A stretch of DNA of 62,420 bases from Bacillus benzoevorans (GTDB taxonomy: Bacteria; Bacillota; Bacilli; Bacillales; Cytobacillaceae), in assembly GCF_014207535.1 (NCBI RefSeq), contig NZ_JACHGK010000019.1:11684-74103 (forward strand), given 5' to 3'. Below the pieces are notes generated by a model that was not told the DNA's origin, did no database searches, and saw only the letters and a program-made list of their open reading frames with translations. A program made the position numbers and the translations under genes. Each line of letters opens with the position of its first letter. Position 1 is the stretch's first letter. Of the stretch, positions 35,126-45,100 are shown in pieces.

Positions 35126-37373
35126 ATGAGAATTAATCATAATATTGCAGCGTTGAATACGTATCGTCAGTTGAATGCTGCATCAACTGGTCAAACAAAA
35201 TCAATGGAAAAGTTGTCTTCAGGACTGCGTATTAATCGCGCTGGAGATGATGCAGCAGGACTAGCAATTTCTGAAAAAATGCGAGCACAAGTACGTGGGT
35301 TAGAACAAGCTTCAGCAAACGCTCAAGACGGTAGACTAGAAATGCCGCTCTAAGCAGTAATGCTTAGATGAAAACTTCGTGAATTCGGTGGAACCCTGAA
35401 CCAACCTTTCTAGGGTGGATGGAAGGCAATACCGAGCCAAGCCTAATGAATCGGTAACTAGTAGTTAGGAAGGTGTGACGGTCAGGTGGTGAGGAACCGT
35501 ACCGATAACCCACCCACGAGCGCGGGGCATCCTTTGGGATGAAGATATGACCTGAACTTTATGGAAACATAAAGAGGCAGTGGATTAAACGCCGCTGCGA
35601 TAACATAATTGATTTCTATGATTCAAACTGCTGAAGGTGCATTGAATGAAACACACTCAATCCTTCAACGTGTTCGAGAACTTGCCGATCAATCAGCAAA
35701 CGGAACAAACACAGCTGATGACCGTAAAGCGATTCAAGATGAGGTAACTCAGTTAAAAGAAGAAATTGATCGTATTGGTAATACTACAGAGTTCAATACG
35801 CAAAAGTTATTAAATGGTAACTTGAAATCAGCTGGTGGTGCTTCTGTAGGGCAAAATACTACTACTGGTGCTGCTATTTCAAAATTAAGCGAAGGTAGCA
35901 TTTCGGGTGCATTAGCAAATGCGGCTGCTGATAACAGCGATTTTGTAAAAGAAACTATTAATGTCGATGGAACTGATATCGATGTTAACTGGCAGGATCT
36001 TTCCTCTAGTGAAAAGGCAGTTCTTAAAAATGCGGATACAGATGCAGATTCTAAAAAGGCAGCTGCAGAGTTGATTCAAAACAAAATTAATGAAGCAATT
36101 GATGCATCTGGAAAAAATGTTGAACACGTTAAAGCATATGTTGATGCAAGTGATAATTTAGTAGTAGAAAGTGGTTCTAAAGGTACTAAATCTATCGTAG
36201 AAGCTGGTTCTGCAGGTGTCTTAACTGCTATGACTGGTGGAGCGACTGGTGCAGCTGGTGAAAGTAATTATAACGGTACTGCATTGGCTGGAACTGAAAC
36301 AGCAGACCTATATGTGAATGGAACTTTAATGGAAGTAACACTTCCTGCTGCAGATCCTGCTACTCCGACAACTATGGACGACTTAGCTGACGATTTAGCA
36401 GCAGCAATTAATGCTTCAATTGCAGCTTACAATGGTACTACTGGAAAAGCAGATGGAGATGAAGGTTGGATTAAAGATGTAACAGTTAAGGCCACTGATG
36501 ACGGTCGACTATTAATTAATAGTGAAAGTGGCCCTGTTGAATTAAAGGACAGAGCTGGTCAAACTGCAGTAGCAGACTTAGGATTGACTCAAGCACAAAC
36601 CGATGCTTCAGGTAATGGTGGAATGACATTCCAAATTGGTGCGAATAAAGGACAAACAATTACTTTTGGTGTCAACGATATGCGTTCTGCAGCACTTGGA
36701 ATCTCTGGTGTAGATGTATCTACACAAGCTGGGGCTTCAAATGCCCTTGAAACTTTAGATAAGGCAATAAAAAATGTATCATCTGAGCGTGGTAAACTAG
36801 GTGCTGTTCAAAACCGTTTGGAACACACTATTAATAACTTGAACACATCCTCTGAAAACCTAACTGCTGCGGAATCTCGTATCCGTGACGTAGATTATGC
36901 TTTAGCTGCATAAGCAGTCACAAGCACAGTCGTCCTAGCTGGTAACGGCTAGTGATTATAATCGGGTGAATTGCTGGAAAACCCTACAGAGCTTTTCTTA
37001 CCACAACGTAGTTGGAAACGACAAGCGTGATGGTTTGAAAAAAGAAAAGATATGGGTAATCAGCAGCCAAGCTCCTGTCTCGAAAGAGTGGAGAAGGTTC
37101 AACGACTAGGATAGACCATCTAAGGCAAATGCTATGATGATGAAATCCGTAGGTGAAACAATGTCCATCAGCATTGTGAATCCGAAGTGCCCGACCCTTA
37201 CTAGATTGCTAGAAGGTGAAGATATAGTCTGGTCATTTGTGAAAGCAAATGTTCGCACGATGGCGAAAGAAATGATGGCACAAACTAAGAATTCTATACT
37301 TTCTCAAGCAGCACAAGCAATGTTGGCTCAGGCCAACCAACAACCACAAGGAGTTCTACAACTTCTTCGTTAA
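35126..37373 (+). CDS. hag: Flagellin, split by two group I introns
   Basis: Three exons: 35126-35332 (69 codons), 35612-36895 (428 codons) and 37260-37373 (37 codons plus stop). Joined, they give a 534-aa flagellin. Exon 1 holds the D0/D1 start (MRINHNIAALNTYRQLN ... ASANAQDG), exon 2 opens ISMIQTAEGALNETHSILQR and carries a long variable D2/D3 region, and exon 3 gives MAKEMMAQTKNSILSQ and the terminal QQPQGVLQLLR. Without splicing, each exon runs into a stop. The protein is far longer than B. subtilis Hag (304 aa) because of the central domain. The second junction could lie 6 nt further on at both ends (DVDYA-KEMM instead of DVD-MAKEMM). It is secreted and polymerises into the filament. Confidence 0.93.
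35333..35611 (+). ncRNA. Group I intron 1 in hag (279 nt, no ORF)
   Basis: The last exon base is T and the last intron base is G, as in group I introns. The internal guide AGAAATGCCG (35338-35347) pairs on one side with exon-1 CGGT (P1, U-G at the splice site) and on the other with exon-2 ATTTCT (P10), both exactly. Core elements are visible: GAATTCGGTGGAACCC (P/P4), AATACCGAGCCAAGCC (Q), GGTCAGG (R) and GAAGATATGACCTG (S), with P7 formed by TCAGGT and ACCTGA. No homing endonuclease is encoded. It inserts after codon 69 in a highly conserved part of the gene. Confidence 0.92.
36896..37259 (+). ncRNA. Group I intron 2 in hag (364 nt, no ORF)
   Basis: Core elements: GAATTGCTGGAAAACCC (P), AATCAGCAGCCAAGCTCC (Q), GAAGGTTCAACGACTAGG (R) and GAAGATATAGTCTGG (S), with P7 from GACTA and TAGTC. 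It interrupts the conserved C-terminal D0/D1 segment. The junction given satisfies T-end exon and G-end intron and restores DVDMAKEMM; shifting both ends by 6 nt (36902-37265) also does, gives DVDYAKEMM, and puts a TTATGC/GCATAA hairpin at the splice site. The P8 part contains a chance reading frame. No endonuclease gene. Confidence 0.88.
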
Positions 37374-37388
37374 TTTTAAATTATATGG

Positions 37389-37420
37389 AAGGGACTCTAG
37401 TTATGCTAGGGTCTCTTTTT
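37389..37420 (+). terminator. Terminator of hag
   Basis: AGGGACTCTA / TAGGGTCTCT stem (with G-U pairs) followed by TTTTT. Confidence 0.8.
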
Positions 37421-37498
37421 GATAGAATGTATGGATTTTGTTACTCCATATTGAGTTACTCCAAAAGTAGAGCCAAAATTTAAAGTAAGGTGATTCGT

Positions 37499-37579
37499 AT
37501 GGTAACGAATATAAGAACACTTATATTTAGAATAAATAAAAATTGTGAGGATTTAGATTTTATAGAAGCAGAAGATTAA
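37499..37579 (+). CDS. Small ORF, 26 aa, upstream of the 104-aa gene
   Basis: An ATG at 37499 with TAAGGTGATT upstream opens 26 codons (starts MVTNIRTLIFRINKNC, ends EAED). Its stop is two bases from the GTG of the next gene, so it may be a short coupled cistron or leader peptide. No family recognised. Confidence 0.4.
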   Translation: MVTNIRTLIFRINKNCEDLDFIEAED

Positions 37580-37581
37580 TA

Positions 37582-37896
37582 GTGTTTAACATCATAAAAC
37601 TTTCTGAATCAGTATACTATAAGTTGCTAAATGAAAATGCAAAAGTATTAGTAAAACTTATTTTAAACGAGCAGACTAATAAGGATTATCCACCTCTAAC
37701 TCGTTCAGATAAGTTGAAAATTAATAACATTAATCTATTTTGCTCGGATTTTGATATATCCATGTTAAAAAGAACATTAAAGGACTCTATTGAGCTTATT
37801 CAGAGACCTGATGTAGAACAGTTACTCAATCATGATGCTAAAATTGTCCTTAAAACGATGGAAGCATTGCTAGAGGGGAATCAGGTAAGGATGTGA
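37582..37896 (+). CDS. Hypothetical 104-aa protein
   Basis: Starts at GTG 37582 directly behind the 26-aa frame. The sequence (LSESVYYKLLNENAKVLVKLILNEQ; DSIELIQRPDVEQLLNHDAKIVLKTMEALLEG) suggests an all-helical soluble protein. I do not recognise it. It lies between the intact hag and the decayed flagellin ends, so a flagellar chaperone- or FliT-like role is possible but unproven. There is no own ribosome binding site. Confidence 0.5.
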   Translation: MFNIIKLSESVYYKLLNENAKVLVKLILNEQTNKDYPPLTRSDKLKINNINLFCSDFDISMLKRTLKDSIELIQRPDVEQLLNHDAKIVLKTMEALLEGNQVRM

Positions 37897-37948
37897 GGGC
37901 AATATCTATTTGATTCCTAGAAAAATGTATTTTTTAATTTTATTTAAA

Positions 37949-38012
37949 GACATAGCGGCGAAGCAAGCCAATCAACAACCACAAGGAGTTTTATAACTTC
38001 TTCTTTAATTTT
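37949..38012 (+). pseudogene. Decayed flagellin 3' end (relic a)
   Basis: CAAGCCAATCAACAACCACA followed by AGGAGTTTTATAACTTCTTC matches the last codons of hag (QANQQPQGVLQLL) with stop-creating changes (TTATAAC for CTACAAC). No flagellin body precedes it. It shares CATAGCGGC(G/A)AAGCAAGCC with relic b and not with the intact hag, so both relics descend from another flagellin copy. Confidence 0.8.
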
Positions 38013-38084
38013 AGTTATGAAAAGGGAAAGGCTCAAGACATTCAAGTGTATCTTGCATATAGAGCTGTTTGACAGGAGGGACGA

Positions 38085-38324
38085 ATGGATAAAGAAAAGC
38101 AGGAACATAAGCAGTTTCTTGAACAACAGCTTGAATGGTGTAAAAAACAAGATCGTATTTTAGAAGTTATAGAAATGAAGCTTAATGAAATGAAAAAGAT
38201 CGCCCAATCCACTCTTGAACATGAACTTACTGAAATAGAAATTGAGCGATTGAATAGTCGATTAAAAGAATTAAAAAGTGAGGTTTATTTTTTAGAAAAT
38301 CAGTTATACACTGTTGTCCATTAG
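38085..38324 (+). CDS. Small coiled-coil protein
   Basis: 79 aa, highly charged and heptad-like (EQQLEWCKKQDRILEVIEMKL; IEIERLNSRLKELKSEVYFLE). GGAGGGACGA lies before the ATG. It precedes the YjfB-like gene by 21 bp and is probably co-transcribed with it. No family recognised; a motility-related helper role is only suggested by position. Confidence 0.65.
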   Translation: MDKEKQEHKQFLEQQLEWCKKQDRILEVIEMKLNEMKKIAQSTLEHELTEIEIERLNSRLKELKSEVYFLENQLYTVVH

Positions 38325-38345
38325 AAGGAGAAAGGTGATTTTTCC

Positions 38346-38546
38346 ATGGATATCGCATTAATGTCAATGGCATTGAGTCAAGGACAAATCCAGCAACGAG
38401 CCTCGATGTCAGTTATGAAGATGGCAATGGGGAATGCAGAACAGCAGGGCGAGACTGTTCAAAAGTTGATGAGTTCAAACGATGTAGCTGCCATTCAACA
38501 CACAGCTCAGCCACACTTGGGTGGGAATATTGATTTAAAAGTGTGA
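38346..38546 (+). CDS. YjfB-family putative motility protein (copy 1)
   Basis: 66 aa. MDIALMSMALSQGQIQQRASM and the end QPHLGGNIDLKV match the small YjfB family, members of which are under sigma-D control in B. subtilis. Its exact function is unknown. AAGGAGAAAGGTG precedes the ATG. A second copy lies at 53028 with about 65% identity by eye. The intron and flagellin relics begin directly after the stop. Confidence 0.85.
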   Translation: MDIALMSMALSQGQIQQRASMSVMKMAMGNAEQQGETVQKLMSSNDVAAIQHTAQPHLGGNIDLKV

Positions 38547-38554
38547 GAATGCAA

Positions 38555-38791
38555 TAGTAGCTAATCAGAACCGGAAACTCTGAGGAAGGTACAACGACTA
38601 GAGAATATTAAGGCAAATGATATGACTATGAATCTCGTAGGGCAGCAAAAGCTGTTCGAAGTGCCCAGCCCCTTGAAATATGAGGGTGAAGATATAGTCT
38701 ATTCTATGATCGAAAGGCATAGCGGCAAAGCAAGCCAACCAACAAACAAACACAAGGAGTTTTACAACCTCTTTGTTAATTTTAAATTATC
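38555..38791 (+). pseudogene. Relic b: group I intron 3' half joined to a decayed flagellin 3' end
   Basis: GAAGGTACAACGACTAGAG (R element), AAGGCAAATGATATGACTATGA and GAAGATATAGTCTATTC (S element) match the 3' half of hag intron 2. About 20 bp later comes CAAGCCAACCAACAAACAAA plus CACAAGGAGTTTTACAACC, a broken copy of the flagellin C-terminus. The intron's 5' half and the flagellin body are missing. It shows that another flagellin gene with the same intron once stood here. Confidence 0.85.
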
Positions 38792-38897
38792 CGAAAGGGA
38801 CTTTAGTACTTCTAATATTCCTTTTTTTATTTAAAATTTGGGGATAATTTCATAACATAGATGATTATGCCTATTTATAACGGTACCTAAGATGTAG

Positions 38898-38903
38898 TAT
38901 AAT
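38898..38903 (+). promoter_or_regulatory. Promoter of the riboswitch transcript
   Basis: TATAAT at 38898-38903 (in GTAGTATAATAGAC), about 15 nt before the aptamer. A weak -35 (TTATAA, 38875-38880) is 17 bp upstream. Confidence 0.55.
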
Positions 38904-38921
38904 AGACACAAAAATTAAACA

Positions 38922-39068
38922 ACCAAGTGAAAAAGGCAAACCGTGGGAAACCATGGGACGCAAAGCCAAGGGCCTAAACCGTGTGATTAACCTTGCACAT
39001 GGATGGCAGCCGGTTGCCACAAGGATCATAGTTTCCTATCCTATGAACCTTGTTTAAGGTTCATTTTT
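38922..39068 (+). ncRNA. Cyclic di-GMP-I (GEMM-I) riboswitch with terminator
   Basis: Aptamer about 38922-39026: AAAGGCAAACCGTGG, GAAA tetraloop, CCATGGGACGCAAAGCC, GGGCCTAAACC and the TGGCAG...TTGCCA hairpin match the GEMM-I consensus. Expression platform: an intrinsic terminator ATGAACCTT / AAGGTTCAT plus T run (39043-39068). CAAGGATCATAG (39020-39031) can instead pair with CTATGAACCTTG (39041-39052), destroying the terminator. P1 would use CCAAGTG with CACAAGG, which competes with that antiterminator. It controls the 2142-aa protein downstream. Confidence 0.93.
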
Positions 39069-39104
39069 TCATTTGGGCTTTTTAGAGAAAGGTGAGCCAA
39101 TAGT

Positions 39105-42100
39105 ATGAGAAAATTAATAATTAGGAAAACTACTTATCTAGCGTTACTCCTTCTTGTGCTTCAAGTATTTCTTCCTTTTGGGAGCGCATTAGCAGCCGAA
39201 ATCAGTATTTTACCTCCTAGTAATTTGGCTGTTCAGCAGGTAACGGCAGAAGCCGTAAAACTGACATGGAGCCCGGTTTACGGAGCAACGGGTTACAATG
39301 TATATGAAATTAAAGAGGGGCAACTTAACCTTCTCGGTAAGTCTACGACGACTACTTATAGCCTGAACAACCTTGCAGAAGGATCTTACAGGTATGTAGT
39401 GTCGACTTTGAGTGTGGAAGGGGAATCCGGTCCTAGTGCACCGATTACGGTCGAAATCGTTTATCCAGATTTGGCAGCACCGACATCTTTGACGTATTCG
39501 GTTAAAAATGGTAACGATATTGTGCTTAACTGGGGGGCATCTCAATATGCCCAAACATATAATCTCTATCAAATCTCGACAGAAGGAGATAAGACTTTGC
39601 TCACTTCAGGAACTTCACGAACTTACATGGTAAGCAATGCTCCTGAAGGGAAGCAAACGTACTCGGTTTCGGCAGTAAACTCCACATATGGTGAATCGCC
39701 CTTGGCGGCTCCAGTTGAGGTTGAGATTGTTTACCCGACGATGACGGCACCTGACAATTTTACATATTCAGTGGCAAATGGTAATGATATTACCTTTAAA
39801 TGGGGTATTGTTCCCTATGCTACGAACTATAAAATATATGAAATTGCAGACGGACAATCCATTTTAAAAAGTACTGTAACCGGCACAACAGTGCAGATTC
39901 CAAACGTTCCTGCCAGGGATTATGTTTATGAAATCCGCTCTAACAGTGACCGCTTTGGAGAGTCGGCAGAGGTAAGCCGTCTTTCTGTAACTGTAGGTGC
40001 TGTAACCATGGCAGCACCAAGTAATTTTACGTCCAAGGTACAAAATATTAATGATATTGTTTTGAATTGGGGTAGTGTACCATACGCGACCGGTTACAAA
40101 GTTTATCAAATTATTGATGGTGAAAAAGTCTTTAAGAGTACTGTGACAGGAACAACGGTTACGTACCCGAAAGTGCCAGGCGGAAATTATGTTTACGAGG
40201 TATACTCCTACAGCGATCGTTTTGGTGAGTCAGCGTTGGGAAGCAAAGTTTCCTTAACTGTAGAGAATGTAGCAATGGAGGCCCCGAGTGATTTTACTTA
40301 CAAGATCCAAAATGGCAACGACATCGTCCTAAGTTGGGGAAGTGTATCAAACGCAAACAGTTACAAAGTGTATCAGATTATCGATGGTGAAAAAGTCTTG
40401 AAGAGTACGATTACGGGAACAACTGTCACTTATACTAATATGCCAGCCGGTGATTATGCTTATGAGGTATACTCTTATAGTGATCGTTTTGGTGAATCGG
40501 CAGAAGGAAGCAAAGTGTCCCTTACAATAGAAACTATTACAATGACAGCACCGAGCAACTTTGAATATAAGATTCAAAACGGGAATGATATTGCTTTGAG
40601 TTGGGAAAGTACCTCAAATGCAACTAATTATAAGGTTTATCAGATTGTTAATGGACAAAGAGTGTTAAAAAATACGGTAACAGGAACAACTGTCACATAT
40701 GCCAATATGCCAGAGGGTGATTACAAATATGAAGTCTTTTCCTTCTCAACTCGCTTTGGTGAATCCAAAGAAGGAAGCCAACTTTCGTTCTCGCTCGTTC
40801 ACCCGACAATAAAGGCACCGGCCAATTTAATGCAGACAATAAAAAGTGACACTGAGTTTACTCTAAACTGGGAAGCATCTCCGTATGCAACCAGTTACAA
40901 AGTCTACCAAATTATTAATGGTCAAAAAACTTTAAAAAGTACGGTTTCTGGAACAACCGTTACTTATACGAATATGCCATCAGGCGAATATACTTATGTT
41001 GTTCACACATACTCATCTCGATTTGGAGAGTCAGTAGAAGGAACTCAGTTGACGTTTATTCTAAATGGAAAAACGTTAGGAGCGCCGACAAATCCGACTT
41101 ACACTATCACAAACGGAAATGACATCACTTTAAGGTGGTCGGCTGTACAGTATGCTACAGGTTATAAAATCTATCAAGTTGTTGATGGACAAAAATTTCT
41201 AAAAAATACAGTAACGGGTACGTCTATCACATATACTAACATGCTAGGCGGCGACTATCATTACGTTGTCCACTCTGTCTCCTCACTTTTCGGTGAATCA
41301 CCGGAGGGAGCGGAAATGGAACTTCCTCTCGTTCTTCCTTCTATGGAAGCACCAGGAAACTTCACGTACAAAGTCCAAAATGGAAATGATGTTGTGCTGA
41401 ATTGGGAAGCGGTTCAATACGCTAACAGTTACAAAGTATACGAGCTCGTTAATGGAGAAAAAGTGTTAAAAACTACGGTAACGTCTTTGGCTGCAACACT
41501 TGCTAAGGTAGCGGCAGGTGACCATACTTATATTGTTCACTCTGTTAGCAACCGTTTTGGTGAATCACCTGAGGGAAGTAAAGTATCCTTTTCTTTGAAT
41601 GAACAAACGATGCAGGCTCCAGAGAATTTAACTTACAGCCTGACAAATGTAAATTACCTTACATTAAAATGGGACCCAGTTACTTTTGCAACAGCTTATA
41701 AGGTATACCAAATCATTGATGGGGATCCGGTCTTGAAAAGTACAGTGACCGGCACGTCAGTATCGTTTAATAGTTTGCCCGAAGGTGAATACCAATACGA
41801 GGTTCACTCCTATAGTGATCGTTTTGGAGACTCACTAGAAGGAAGTCCATTATCATTTAAGTTAGTCTTCCCGATTGTGCAAGCACCAGGAAACCTGACA
41901 TACAAGATCCAAAATGAAAATGATGTAGTATTTAGTTGGGGGTCGTCAGAATATGCCAACAGCTACAAAGTGTATGAATTAGTTGATGGCGAAAAAGTGT
42001 TGAAGAGTACGACATCTTCCTTGACGGCAACACTTACAAACGTACCGGCAGGTGACCACACCTATATTGTTCACGCTGTCAGCACTCGCTTTGGAGAATC

Positions 42101-45100
42101 GCCAGAAGGAAGTCCATTATCATTTAAGTTAGTCTTCCCTACTGTACAAGCACCGGGAAACCTGACATACAAAATTCAAAACGGCAATGATGTGGTATTG
42201 AATTGGGAAGCAGTTCAATACGCCAACAGTTACAAAATATATGAGATTGTTGATGGCGAAAAGGTATTAATAAAAACCGTAACATCTTTGACTGGTACAA
42301 TACCTAAAGCACCAGCAGGTGATCATACTTATATTGTACACGCAGTTAGCACTCGTTTTGGAGAATCACCTGAGGGAAGTCAAGTTTCCTTAAAAATGAA
42401 TGAGTATAATTTAGAGGCGCCGGGAAACCTGACATACAAAATTCAAAATGGCAATGATGTTGTATTGAACTGGGAATCAGTTGAATACGCCAACAGCTAC
42501 AAAGTGTATGAAATTGTAGATGAGCAAAAAGTGTTGAAAAGTACAGTATCTCCCTTAACCGCAACACTATCGAATGTACCAGCTGGCGACCATACCTATA
42601 TTGTACACGCAGTCAGTACCCGCTTTGGAGAATCACAAGATGGAAGCGAAGTTTCCTTTAAATTGGTTCACCCGACAATGCAAGCACCGGAAAACTTGAT
42701 TTATAGTTTTACAAATGTTAATAACCTTACTTTAAAATGGAATGCTGCTACCTATGCAACATCATATAAAGTGTATCAAATTGTTGACGGAGAACCAGTT
42801 TTGAAAAATACAGTAACTGGGACATCCGTAACATTTTCCAATATCGCAGAGGGAAATTATAAATATGTGGTACGATCTGTCAGCACTCGTTTCGGCGAAT
42901 CTCCGGAAGGCAGCCAAGTTGACTTTGAACTAATTTACCCGACCATGCAAGCACCGGCTAATCCGACACAAAGTATTACGAACGGAAATGATATTACTTT
43001 GAGATGGGATGCTGCTACGTATGCAACAGCCTACAAAGTGTATCAAATTATGGATGGTCAACCAGTTTTGAAAAAATCCCAAACAGGAAGGTCTGTAACA
43101 TTTACCAATATGCCGGAAGGTGATTATACCTATCAGATTCATTCGTATAGCGACCGATTCGGTGAATCGCCGAAGGGCAGTGAGTTGAACTTTAACTTAA
43201 CTTGGCCGGTCGTGCCACAACCAGAATTAACAGGGGCTGTTTTTAATGCTAACAACATCACTCTTTCCTGGAAGGCAGTCCCTTGGGGGAATGAATATCG
43301 GCTTTATAAATTGAAAGATGGCAATAAAGAGTTAATTTACAAAGGGACGGCACTAAGCAGCAAAGTCTACAATCTTACGGAAGATACACATTCCTTTGAA
43401 GTGACAGCATATAACAATCGTTTTGGAGAATCAAAGCCGTCAAATCCAGTAACTGAGAAAATTGTTTACCCGATCATGCAGCCGCCGACAGCAAGTTTGA
43501 AGCTTTTAAGTGATACCAGTGCTCTCATTATTTGGGACTTTGTCACTTACGCAAACGGCTACAATATATATGAAATGATTGCCGATAAACCAGTTCTATT
43601 GGCGGAAAAGGTAAATAATTTGTCTTATACAGTTTCAAATCTGTCATATGCGGATCACGAATATTTTGTAACGTCATTTAGTAATTCTTTTGGCGAATCA
43701 GCTCCGTCCAGTAATGTTATCGCGAAACTGATTATTGATACGGAAGCGCCGTTTACAACGACCGATACATCAACAGAATGGACGAATCAAAACCCGGTTG
43801 TTACCTTGTCTGCAATGGATAATGAAACTGGAGTGGCAAATACTTACTATTCTCTAAATGACAGTGATTTTATTGAAGGAACATCCTTTACTGTTGAAGA
43901 AGAAGGCGTGCATAAAGTTTCCTTTTACTCTGTTGATAAGGTAGGAAATAAGGAATCCATTCAGACAATCTATATTAAGGTTGATCAAACTGCGCCAGTA
44001 ACGAACATAAGCGATACTCCGTCTGGATTTACTCAACCGGTTACCTTGAAACTGGATTCAACTGATGCTCAGAGTGGAGTTAAGAAAACCTTTTACTCTA
44101 TTAATGGCTCAGAATATGAAGAAGGTACGTCCTTTACAGTGGATAAAGAAGGTATCAACCAAGTTTCTTATTATTCAACTGACCAGGCGGGTAATATTGA
44201 AAAAGCTCAAATGCTCGAAGTGAAAATCGACAAAATGACCCCAACCACTACCTCTGATGCCCCTAAAACATGGAGCAAGGAAAATGTGACGGTGAAGTTG
44301 ACTGCAACGGATGGGGGAAGTGGAGTTGCCAAAACCTACTATTCTATTAATGGTTCAGACTATGAAGAAGGCACGTCCATTACAGTAGAAAAAGAAGGGG
44401 TTAACCAAGTTTCATACTATTCAATTGACCAGGCAGGCAACATTGAAACAGCACAAACGACTGAAGTGAAGATCGACAAAACAGCCCCAGTCACAGCCTC
44501 TGATGCCCCAGAAGCATGGAGCAAGGAAAATGTGACGGTGAAGTTAACTGCAACAGATAGAGAAAGTGGTATTGCCAATACATTCTACTCTATTAATGGT
44601 TCAGACTATGTGCAAGGCATGTCCTTTATAGTAGACAAAGAAGGAGTCAATCAAGTTTCTTACTATTCGATTGACCAGGCAGGCAACAGGGAAAAAGCTC
44701 AAACTACTGAAGTGAAAATCGATAAAACAGCCCCAGTCACAGCCTCCGATGCCCCAGAAGCATGGAGCAAGGAAGATGTGACAGTGAAGTTAACTGCAAC
44801 AGATAGAGAAAGTGGAGTTGCCAAAACGTTCTACTCTATTAATGGAGCAGAATATCAAGAAGGCACATCCTTTACAGTGGATAAAGAAGGAGTTAATGAA
44901 ATTTCGTTCTATTCAATTGACCAGGAAGGTAACATTGAAAAGGCACAAACAATCGAAGTGAAAATTGATAAGACAGCACCGATTCTTACTATAGATTTGA
45001 AAGATGAATACAAATTGGGTTCGAGCTTCCAACTGCAGTATTCATCCAACGATGATTTCTCTGGAATCGTTTCTGAGGAAATGACTGTTTTAGGCCCAAA

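Noticed and set aside
35126..35353. A 75-aa truncated flagellin as an independent gene
   Set aside because: It is exon 1 read into the intron; the frame resumes exactly after the intron.
37134..37373. A 79-aa ORF with a flagellin-like C-terminus
   Set aside because: Its first half lies in intron 2; only 37260-37373 is real, as exon 3.
38622..38834. A 70-aa ORF after yjfB copy 1
   Set aside because: It runs through the intron and flagellin relic in a frame that does not preserve either.
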